Source: an uncultured Ruminococcus sp.
GTDB taxonomy: Bacteria; Bacillota; Clostridia; Oscillospirales; Ruminococcaceae
Direction of reading: 5' to 3'
Length of the DNA: 7,323 nucleotides
Assembly (NCBI GenBank): GCA_947177715.1
Contig: CAMWVM010000076.1
Location: forward strand, 1 to 7,323
Positions 1 through 6,339 of this stretch are shown here, piece by piece. Below the pieces are notes generated by a model that was not told the origin of the DNA, made no database searches, and worked only from the letters and a program-made list of their open reading frames with translations. The translations under genes were made by a program, and so were the position numbers. The first letter of the stretch is position 1. The number at the start of each line of letters is the position of its first letter.

Positions 1-73
1 GAATTACAGCAGGCGATTTTTTGCGTTTTATATGTTTGACATATCTAATATAAAAGAAATAAAAGTATATTTG

Positions 74-92
74 ATTAGTATATATGACTAAT
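74..92. promoter_or_regulatory. Short AT-rich dyad upstream of lysA (possible operator)
   Basis: ATTAGT (74-79) and ACTAAT (87-92) are perfect inverted copies separated by 7 nt, and a further ATTAGT occurs at 117-122. The group lies 25-75 bases upstream of the likely lysA -35 element, where a DNA-binding regulator could sit. In such AT-rich DNA a 6-bp dyad can arise by chance, no known operator was recognised, and no regulator gene is nearby. Treat it as a weak candidate only. Confidence 0.2.
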
Positions 93-148
93 ATTATTAA
101 ATTAACTTTTCGCAAAATTAGTTGAAACATAAAAATTGTAAATGATTG

Positions 149-177
149 TTGACGAATTAAAATAAAAGTGATATCAT
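149..177 (+). promoter_or_regulatory. Sigma-A-type promoter of lysA
   Basis: TTGACG (149-154) matches the -35 consensus at five of six positions. TATCAT (172-177) serves as the -10 element, with a 17-nt spacer. Transcription would begin near 183-185, leaving a leader of about 38 nt before the lysA start. That is too short for a lysine riboswitch or a T-box, so control, if any, would act at initiation. The call rests on consensus match and position only. Confidence 0.65.
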
Positions 178-221
178 AAAATATATATTTATCTAAATTT
201 TTATATAAAGGATTGACTTGA

Positions 222-1484
222 ATGAAAAAGCTATTTATAACAAAAGATCAAGCGAAAGAGATGATAGAAAAATATCCAACACCTTTTCATATATATGATG
301 AGAAGGGTATTAGAGAAAATGCTCGCAATCTAATGAAAGCGTTTTCATGGAATAAAGGCTATAGAGAGTATTTTGCCGTAAAAGCTACTCCTAATCCATA
401 TATCCTGAAAATTCTTCAGGAAGAAGGATGCGGTGTTGACTGTTCTTCACTTACTGAGCTTATGATGAGTGAAGCATGCGGATTTAACGGAAGTGATATA
501 ATGTTTTCCTCTAACGTTACACCCGAAGCAGATATGAAAAAGGCAAAAGATCTCGGAGCATATATAAATCTTGACGATTTTACACATATTGAGTTTCTCG
601 ATAAACTTTGCGGTATACCCGAAACAATATGCTGTCGTTTTAATCCGGGCGGACATTTTGAAATCGAAACACAAATAATGGACAATCCCGGCGAAGCTAA
701 ATATGGTTTTACCCGTGAACAGTTATTTGAGGGATTTAAGATTTTAAAAGCTAAAGGTGCGAAATATTTTGGTATCCATTCTTTCCTTGCTTCAAATACA
801 GTTTCTAATGCTTATTATCCTAAGTTGGCAAGAATCTTATTTGAACTTGCCGTTGATCTGAAAAATGAAGTAGGCGTTGAAATTAAATTTATTAATTTAT
901 CAGGCGGTGTAGGAATTTCTTATGAGCCTGATAAGCCACAGAATGATATATTTGCTATTGGAGAAGGTGTTCATAAGGCATTTGATGAAATACTTGTTCC
1001 TGCAGGAATGGGTGATGTGGCTATTTTCACTGAGCTTGGAAGATATATGCTTGCTCCATATGGACATCTTGTTACAAAGTGTATTCATCAAAAGCATACA
1101 TATAAGGAATATATCGGTGTTGACGCTTGTGCATGTAACTTAATGCGACCTGCAATGTATGGATCTTATCATCATATTACAGTTCTCGGAAAGGAAAATG
1201 ATCCATGTAATTATAAGTATGACGTTACAGGCGGACTTTGCGAAAATAACGATAAATTTGCAATAGACAGAATGCTGCCGAAAATTGATATCGGAGATAT
1301 TTTAGTAATTCATGATACAGGTGCTCATGGTTTTTCTATGGGTTATAATTATAATGGAAAGTTGCGTTCGGCAGAAGTGCTTTTAAAGGAAGACGGTTCT
1401 ACAGAGTTAATCCGCCGAGCTGAAACCCCTGCTGATTATTTCAGTACATTCGATTTTTCAGGAATGTTTGATAAATATTTGTAA
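222..1484 (+). CDS. lysA: Diaminopimelate decarboxylase-like fold-III PLP enzyme
   Basis: The 420-residue product belongs to the alanine-racemase-fold (fold III) PLP decarboxylases, and the best match is diaminopimelate decarboxylase. That cytosolic enzyme converts meso-diaminopimelate to L-lysine and CO2 in the last step of lysine synthesis. Visible landmarks are the PLP lysine K54 in YFAVKATPNP, a glycine-rich phosphate loop LSGGVG (226-231), LMRPAMYGSYH, the C340-E341 pair of the CExxD motif in GGLCENNDKF, and the C-terminal GAHGFSMGYNYN (367-378) with its active-site tyrosine. Length is normal for the family. Departures from classical LysA are GIHSFLASNT (184-193) where GxHxHIGSQ is usual, and ELGR (271-274) in place of EPGR. 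This suggests a divergent clostridial subfamily, so a related substrate cannot be excluded. AAAGGA at 207-212 stands 9 nt before the ATG, and a terminator follows directly. It appears monocistronic. Confidence 0.85.
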   Translation: MKKLFITKDQAKEMIEKYPTPFHIYDEKGIRENARNLMKAFSWNKGYREYFAVKATPNPYILKILQEEGCGVDCSSLTELMMSEACGFNGSDIMFSSNVTPEADMKKAKDLGAYINLDDFTHIEFLDKLCGIPETICCRFNPGGHFEIETQIMDNPGEAKYGFTREQLFEGFKILKAKGAKYFGIHSFLASNTVSNAYYPKLARILFELAVDLKNEVGVEIKFINLSGGVGISYEPDKPQNDIFAIGEGVHKAFDEILVPAGMGDVAIFTELGRYMLAPYGHLVTKCIHQKHTYKEYIGVDACACNLMRPAMYGSYHHITVLGKENDPCNYKYDVTGGLCENNDKFAIDRMLPKIDIGDILVIHDTGAHGFSMGYNYNGKLRSAEVLLKEDGSTELIRRAETPADYFSTFDFSGMFDKYL

Positions 1485-1492
1485 TAGTATTT

Positions 1493-1529
1493 GAAAATCC
1501 ACAACGAAGTGTGTTTGTGGATTTTCTTT
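1493..1529 (+). terminator. Rho-independent terminator after lysA
   Basis: GAAAATCCACAA (1493-1504) pairs perfectly with TTGTGGATTTTC (1515-1526), forming a 12-bp stem around a 10-nt loop. The U-rich 3' arm runs into TTTATTA. It begins 8 nt after the lysA stop codon and lies upstream of the gatC promoter, so it separates lysA from the following operon. The stem is symmetrical in its A and T ends, but no gene converges on it. Confidence 0.85.
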
Positions 1530-1577
1530 ATTATGAGCGTAATTTATGAATTTTTAAGGAATAATATTCAAAAAAAC

Positions 1578-1606
1578 TTGCAATAAACAATAGAATATAG
1601 TATAAT
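1578..1606 (+). promoter_or_regulatory. Sigma-A-type promoter of the gatC-gatA-gatB/aspS operon
   Basis: TTGCAA (1578-1583) and a perfect TATAAT (1601-1606) are separated by 17 nt. Transcription should begin near 1612-1614, about 30 nt before gatC. That leader has no room for a T-box, so expression is probably constitutive, as expected for an essential translation operon. No other promoter-like site was seen in the short gaps between the three genes. Confidence 0.75.
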
Positions 1607-1643
1607 ATTAAATTGGTATAGTAAATTATTACGAAGGGCTGGT

Positions 1644-1928
1644 ATGAAAATGGATTTGGAAATGGTAAAGTATCTTGCCGAACTCGGAAAGTTGGAATTT
1701 TCCGATGATGAGCTTTCAAAAAAAGCTGATGAGATGACTGATATTATCAACCTCATGGATACAGTAAAGGAAATTGATATCACCTATGATGCACTTAAAG
1801 ATAATCATGATGTGTATATTAATGATTTAAGAGAAGACGTAGCAAAGGAATCACTTGCTACTTCAAAAGTTTTGCAAAATGCAGTCAACTCCAATAATTG
1901 CTTTGTTGTACCAAAAGTTGTAGAATAA
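1644..1928 (+). CDS. gatC: Asp-tRNA(Asn)/Glu-tRNA(Gln) amidotransferase subunit C
   Basis: GatC is the small, non-catalytic subunit of the tRNA-dependent amidotransferase GatCAB. It wraps around the GatA-GatB interface and stabilises the complex. The 94-residue length is typical. The N-terminus has the family pattern (MKMDLEMVKYLAELGKLEF), followed by an amphipathic helical stretch to about residue 45. LRED (62-65) and the ending VVPKVVE match the conserved GatC C-terminal region. Upstream, GAAGGG (1633-1638) lies 5 nt from this ATG. A second in-frame ATG at 1650 would also fit, but the family alignment favours 1644. It is the first gene of the operon, 26 nt ahead of gatA, the usual order in Firmicutes. 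Confidence 0.93.
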   Translation: MKMDLEMVKYLAELGKLEFSDDELSKKADEMTDIINLMDTVKEIDITYDALKDNHDVYINDLREDVAKESLATSKVLQNAVNSNNCFVVPKVVE

Positions 1929-1936
1929 AACTTATA

Positions 1937-1957
1937 GAAGGGTAGTGTATAACAGTG
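1937..1957 (+). promoter_or_regulatory. Ribosome-binding site and GTG start of gatA
   Basis: GAAGGG (1937-1942) is the only Shine-Dalgarno-like sequence in the gatC-gatA gap. The first usable in-frame start is GTG at 1955, with a 12-nt spacing; an in-frame TAG at 1943 blocks extension further upstream. In-frame alternatives at 1961 (GTG) and 1970 (ATG) are 18 and 27 nt away, which is too far. The long spacing and GTG codon suggest weaker initiation than for the next gene, whose site is strong. Confidence 0.6.
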
Positions 1958-3403
1958 AACGTGTCTTCAATGAAAATTCGTGATATGCGTAAAGCTCTCG
2001 ATAATAAAGATATATCTGTAAAAGAACTTACAAATGAATATCTTTCAAATATTAATAATTTGAATGATAAGCTGGAGTGCTATATTACAGTTACAGATGA
2101 CCTTGCAATGAAACAGGCTGAAGAAGCTCAAAATGTTATAAATAAGGGAGAAGCAAAATCCCTTACAGGTATTCCTTTGGCAATTAAAGATAATATTTGT
2201 ACTGAGGGAGTTAAAACAACTTGTGCTTCTAAAATCTTAGAGAATTTCATCCCGCCTTATAACGCAACTGTTATGGAAAAGCTTAATTCTGAAAATATTG
2301 TAATGCTGGGCAAAACATCAATGGATGAATTTGCTATGGGCGGTTCAACTCAAACTTCAGCATTTGCAAAAACTAAGAATCCATACAATACAGAATGTGT
2401 TCCAGGAGGTTCTTCTGGAGGATCAGCAGCTGCAGTTGCAGCTGAAATGTGTCCTGCCGCTTTAGGCTCTGATACAGGTGGATCAATTAGACAACCTTCT
2501 GCTTTTTGCGGTGTTACAGGTATTAAACCTACTTATAGCCGTGTGTCAAGATATGGACTTGTAGCCTTTGCATCATCCCTTGACCAGATAGGACCCATTG
2601 CCAAGGATAGCCATGACTGTGGAATAGTGCTTAACTCAATCTGTGGATATGATCCTCACGACGGGACAAGTTCTCATGAAGTTGTTCCCGATTTCACTTC
2701 AAAAGTTGGTAAATCAATAAAAGGTATGAGAATTGCACTTCCTGCTGAATTTTTTGCTGATGGCATAGATGATGAAATTAAATCTTCTGTACTTAAAGCT
2801 GTTGATGAATATAAGGCTATGGGAGCAGAAATTGTTGAATGTAAAATGCCATCTTTGAAGTATGCTGTTCCGGCATATTATCTTCTTGCCTGTGCTGAAG
2901 CTACTTCTAATCTTGCAAGGTATGACGGAATTAAATACGGTCTTAGAACAGATAAAGCTGACAGTTATGAAGAGCTTATTATTAAGTCACGCTCTGAGGG
3001 ATTTGGCGATGAAGTAAAGAGAAGAATTCTTCTTGGTAACTATGCTCTCTCAAGTGGTTACTATGACGCTTATTATAGAAAAGCTCTTGCGTTAAGACAG
3101 CTTATCAGACAGGAATATAACGCAATATTTGAAAAGTGCGATGTGGTGTTGACTCCAACTACACCAACGGTCGCATATCGTCCGAATGACATGTCTGATC
3201 CTGTTAAGATGTATCAGGCTGATATTTGTACTGTAACTGTAAATATTGCAGGTCTGCCAGCGCTTTCTACACCGTGCGGTTATGATAAAAACGGTATGCC
3301 GATTGGTATGTCGATAATTGGTAAGAAGTTTGATGAAGCAACAATTATTCAGGTTGCAGATGCTTATGAACAGGGTTTTACACCTGTTGCACCAAAGCTT
3401 TAA
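1955..3403 (+). CDS. gatA: Asp-tRNA(Asn)/Glu-tRNA(Gln) amidotransferase subunit A (glutaminase)
   Basis: GatA is the amidase-signature subunit that hydrolyses glutamine and sends ammonia through an internal channel to GatB. The 482-residue length is normal. The Ser-cisSer-Lys catalytic triad is intact: K78 in LAIKDN, S153 in the GGSSGGS loop (151-157), and S177 in GSDTGGSIRQP (171-181). The C-terminal stretch containing NIAGLPALSTPCG and PIGMSIIGKKFDEATI is also typical of GatA, as opposed to other amidases. The start is GTG, chosen because it is the only start at a tolerable distance from the Shine-Dalgarno. The stop codon touches the ribosome-binding site of the next gene, so the two are probably translationally coupled. 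I see no sign of truncation or a missing catalytic residue. Confidence 0.96.
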   Translation: MNVSSMKIRDMRKALDNKDISVKELTNEYLSNINNLNDKLECYITVTDDLAMKQAEEAQNVINKGEAKSLTGIPLAIKDNICTEGVKTTCASKILENFIPPYNATVMEKLNSENIVMLGKTSMDEFAMGGSTQTSAFAKTKNPYNTECVPGGSSGGSAAAVAAEMCPAALGSDTGGSIRQPSAFCGVTGIKPTYSRVSRYGLVAFASSLDQIGPIAKDSHDCGIVLNSICGYDPHDGTSSHEVVPDFTSKVGKSIKGMRIALPAEFFADGIDDEIKSSVLKAVDEYKAMGAEIVECKMPSLKYAVPAYYLLACAEATSNLARYDGIKYGLRTDKADSYEELIIKSRSEGFGDEVKRRILLGNYALSSGYYDAYYRKALALRQLIRQEYNAIFEKCDVVLTPTTPTVAYRPNDMSDPVKMYQADICTVTVNIAGLPALSTPCGYDKNGMPIGMSIIGKKFDEATIIQVADAYEQGFTPVAPKL

Positions 3404-3418
3404 GGGAGGTAAAGACAA

Positions 3419-6289
3419 ATGGAAAAATATAAAACCGTCATAGGTCTTGAAATCCATGCAGAACTGTTGACTCATTCAAAAGTATTCTGTACATGTAATG
3501 CAGAATTCGGCGGTGATCCGAACACAAGATGTTGCCCAGTTTGTACAGCACTGCCGGGAACATTGCCGGTTATCAACCAAACAGCTATTGAATATGCTGT
3601 AAAGGCAGGATTTGCGCTTAATTGCGATATAAATAAGTTTTCAGTATTTGATAGAAAAAATTATTTCTATCCGGACCTTCCAAAAGCATATCAGATTTCT
3701 CAGCTATATTATCCTATAGTTGGACCGGGTTCTATACCTATTGAAGTTAATGGTGTGAAGAAAAACATCCGAATTAATCATATTCATCTTGAAGAAGACG
3801 CTGGAAAGCTCGTTCATGATGACTTTAATGGTGTTTCAATGGCAGACTATAACCGTTGCGGTATTCCTCTTATAGAGATAGTTACTGAACCTGATATGTC
3901 TTCTGCTGAAGAAGCTATGGCTTTTGTTGAACAGATTTCACTTTTACTGCAATATGCGGGAGTGTGTGACTGTAAAATGGAACAAGGTTCATTAAGATGT
4001 GACGTGAATATTTCTTTGATGAAACCTGATGCCAAAGAGTTTGGTACTCGTGCGGAAATCAAGAATATAAACTCAATCAAATCAGTAGGAAGAGCTATAA
4101 AATATGAGGAAAGACGTCAGGCATTGCTTTTAGATGCCGGCAAAAAAGTAGTTCAGGAAACAAGACGTTATAATGCAAACAGGGATAAAACTACTTCAAT
4201 GCGTTCCAAAGAAAATGCTCAGGATTATCGATATTTCCCGGAGCCTGATATTTTACAGGTTAATCTTACTGACGAGCAGCTTGATGAAATAAAGGCTAAA
4301 CTGCCTGAACTTCCAAATAGCAGAATTAAGCGATATGTTGAGGAATTAAAACTATCTAATACCGATGCTAAGATACTTGTAAATTCAAGAATCATTTCAG
4401 ACTTTTTCAATGAAGCAGTTTCTGTATATAATAATCCCAAAAGCATTTGCTCATTTATTCTTACTGAATTTATGAGAAGAGTAAATTTAGGCGAAATTGA
4501 TCCTGAAAATATAAGTTTTTCTGCTGAGGATTTTGCAAAATTGGTTGAAATGTCTGACAGTGAAAAGGTTTCAAAGAACGATGCAAAGGCAATTTTTAGA
4601 GAAATGGTTGAAAAAGGCGGAAAACCTGAGGATATAGCAAAGAGCAATGGAATGCTGATTACTGTTGACACTAATAAAGTTAATGAAGTTATTGACAAAG
4701 TTTTGAGTTCTAATTCTGCTCAGATTGAACAATATAAAAACGGTGAAACTAAAGTTTTTGGATACCTGATGGGACAGTGTACTAAAGAATTGAAGGGTGT
4801 AGCAACACCTAAAGTTATTAAAGATGCTTTAGAAGGAAAGCTTAATAAACTTATATCTGAAATAAAATCAGAAGTCGTTGAAGATAACTTAACAGCAAAT
4901 AATGAAAGTATTTCAAAATTAACTCCATATGAAAATGAAAATTCATATGTTCCTGAGTCTGACGGCAAGCTTTTGATGGTAGGTACAGATACATTAAAAT
5001 CTGAGTTTTCTTTGGAAGATGCACTTAACAGCATAAATAATGAAATTGAGTTCAGTGCTTGCGTTCATAGAGTAAAGAAAATGGGTAATATCTCCTTTAT
5101 TCTTGTTAGAACAGCTTTTAATGTAATTCAAACTGTGTATAGTCCGGATAATTGTTCCGACAGTATTGACGGTCTTCGTGAAGGCTATTATGTATGGCTT
5201 AAAGGTGTAGTTAAAGAGAATTCTAAAGATTTTAACGGAATAGAAATTGCTTTAACATCAATTAAACTTATTTCTAAACCAGCTTCAGAGTACCCGCTCA
5301 AAATTTCACAGGGTAAATTGAATTGTACTATAGATGTCAACCTTGATAACCGTACTGTAGCTTTAAGAAATCCTTATGAAAAAGCTGTCTTTAAGCTTCA
5401 GGAAGGTATCGTGCATGGTATGCATGAATTTATGAGAAAGAATAATTTCACTGAAATTCATACTCCTAAAATCGTTGCACAAGGAGCAGAGGGTGGAGCT
5501 AATATATTTAGATTAGATTATTTCCAAAAATCTGCTTTTCTTAATCAGTCCCCTCAGTTCTATAAGCAAGCAGCAGTTGCATTTTTTGACAGAGTATATG
5601 AAATTGCACCTGTTTACCGTGCAGAAAAGCATGCTACTTCTCGTCATATCAATGAATATATCGGTCTTGATTTTGAAATGGGATATATTGATAGCATGTA
5701 TGATGTAATGGCTATGGAAACAGCAATGCTTAAATACATTATGTCATATCTTAAAGAAAACTATAAAAATGAAATAAGAATTCTCAATGCAGATATACCG
5801 GAAATTACTGAAATTCCATCAATTAAATTCTGTGATGCAATAGAATTACTCAGGGGCGGCGAGGGTAATGGTAAGAAGTTTGACCTTGATCCTGAGGACG
5901 AAGTTAATCTTTGTGAGTATGCCAAAGAAAAGTATGGAAGTGAATTTATTTTTGTAACTCATTTTCCATCATCAAAACCACCATTCTATGCTATGAATTC
6001 CAAAGAAGATCCAAGAGAAGCATATAAATTTGACTTGCTTTTCAGAGGACTTGAAATAACTTCTGGCGGTCAGCGAATCCATGACTATAATGAGCAGGTA
6101 GAAAAAATGAAAAAACAAGGTCTTGATCCTGCCGATTTTGAAAGCTATCTTGAAGCACATAAATATGGTTTGCCGCCTCACGGAGGTTTGGGAATTGGAC
6201 TTGAAAGACTTCTTATGAAGATTCTTAAAATCACTAATATTCGTGAAACCTCTATGTTCCCAAGAGATATAAACAGACTTATACCATAA
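3419..6289 (+). CDS. gatB-aspS: Fusion of amidotransferase subunit GatB and archaeal-type aspartyl-tRNA synthetase
   Basis: This 956-residue protein is about twice the usual GatB length. Residues 1 to about 480 are a complete GatB: VIGLEIHAEL (7-16), a probable zinc site C24, C26, C39 and C42, FDRKNYFYPDLPK (77-89), HLEEDAGK (123-130), and a YqeY-like tRNA-binding tail ending near GYLMGQCTKELKG (448-460). An Asn/Glu/Ser-rich linker covers about 481-517. The rest is a full-length class IIb AspRS of archaeal/eukaryal type: an OB-fold anticodon domain (about 540-620), then the catalytic core with NQSPQFYKQ (709-717), motif 2 VYRAEKH (R734), SGGQRIH (882-888) and motif 3 GLGIGLER (R930), ending FPRDINRLIP. 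QSPQ and this ending point to AspRS, not AsnRS. GatB kinases-and-amidates the mischarged tRNA (ATP phosphorylation of the Asp or Glu side chain, then amidation); the AspRS module would supply Asp-tRNA(Asn). AGGGAGG (3403-3409), 8 nt before ATG, is a strong ribosome-binding site. Confidence 0.95.
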   Translation: MEKYKTVIGLEIHAELLTHSKVFCTCNAEFGGDPNTRCCPVCTALPGTLPVINQTAIEYAVKAGFALNCDINKFSVFDRKNYFYPDLPKAYQISQLYYPIVGPGSIPIEVNGVKKNIRINHIHLEEDAGKLVHDDFNGVSMADYNRCGIPLIEIVTEPDMSSAEEAMAFVEQISLLLQYAGVCDCKMEQGSLRCDVNISLMKPDAKEFGTRAEIKNINSIKSVGRAIKYEERRQALLLDAGKKVVQETRRYNANRDKTTSMRSKENAQDYRYFPEPDILQVNLTDEQLDEIKAKLPELPNSRIKRYVEELKLSNTDAKILVNSRIISDFFNEAVSVYNNPKSICSFILTEFMRRVNLGEIDPENISFSAEDFAKLVEMSDSEKVSKNDAKAIFREMVEKGGKPEDIAKSNGMLITVDTNKVNEVIDKVLSSNSAQIEQYKNGETKVFGYLMGQCTKELKGVATPKVIKDALEGKLNKLISEIKSEVVEDNLTANNESISKLTPYENENSYVPESDGKLLMVGTDTLKSEFSLEDALNSINNEIEFSACVHRVKKMGNISFILVRTAFNVIQTVYSPDNCSDSIDGLREGYYVWLKGVVKENSKDFNGIEIALTSIKLISKPASEYPLKISQGKLNCTIDVNLDNRTVALRNPYEKAVFKLQEGIVHGMHEFMRKNNFTEIHTPKIVAQGAEGGANIFRLDYFQKSAFLNQSPQFYKQAAVAFFDRVYEIAPVYRAEKHATSRHINEYIGLDFEMGYIDSMYDVMAMETAMLKYIMSYLKENYKNEIRILNADIPEITEIPSIKFCDAIELLRGGEGNGKKFDLDPEDEVNLCEYAKEKYGSEFIFVTHFPSSKPPFYAMNSKEDPREAYKFDLLFRGLEITSGGQRIHDYNEQVEKMKKQGLDPADFESYLEAHKYGLPPHGGLGIGLERLLMKILKITNIRETSMFPRDINRLIP

Positions 6290-6294
6290 GAAAT

Positions 6295-6335
6295 AAGCAT
6301 CGGATAAGTGAGAAATCACCTCCGATGCTTTTATT
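6295..6335. terminator. Compound hairpin terminator between convergent genes
   Basis: AAGCATCGGA (6295-6304) pairs perfectly with TCCGATGCTT (6321-6330). Inside the loop, GTGA (6308-6311) and TCAC (6316-6319) form a second short stem capped by GAAA, a GNRA-type tetraloop. TTTTATTG follows on the plus strand, so it should end the gat operon. On the minus strand the flank reads ATTTCTTAT, a weaker U-tract, which may let the same hairpin end the aldo/keto reductase transcript. The hairpin fills nearly all of the 50-nt gap between the two stop codons. Confidence 0.85.
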
Positions 6336-6339
6336 GTTT

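Noticed and set aside
1..39. Possible end of an upstream plus-strand gene, or the 3' arm and T-tract (17-22) of a terminator cut by the window edge
   Set aside because: The three plus frames give only short tails of 12-29 residues with no recognisable motif, and the matching left arm of a hairpin would lie outside the window. Neither reading can be supported.
36..64. Perfect TTGACA at 36-41 as a second promoter for lysA
   Set aside because: At a 16-18 nt spacing there is only a poor -10 candidate. The better TATAAA (49-54) and TATATT (66-71) are too close or too far. The 149-177 pair is clearly better placed.
4225..4698. A 157-codon minus-strand open frame inside the GatB coding region
   Set aside because: It lies antisense to strongly conserved GatB sequence, has no convincing ribosome-binding site, and its translation is low-complexity Ser/Leu/Ile-rich. 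It is a shadow frame.
4800..5000. The gatB-aspS fusion as an artefact of a lost stop codon or base-calling error
   Set aside because: The frame runs without a break through a linker of plausible composition, and no ribosome-binding site plus in-frame start marks a separate aspS. A sequence error cannot be fully excluded from one sequence, but nothing points to it.
4970..6286. C-terminal module as an asparaginyl-tRNA synthetase instead of AspRS
   Set aside because: AsnRS usually has a VSGQ-type sequence where this protein has NQSPQFYKQ. The SGGQRIH and FPRDINRLIP segments match archaeal-type AspRS. An AsnRS fused to GatB would also make no biochemical sense.
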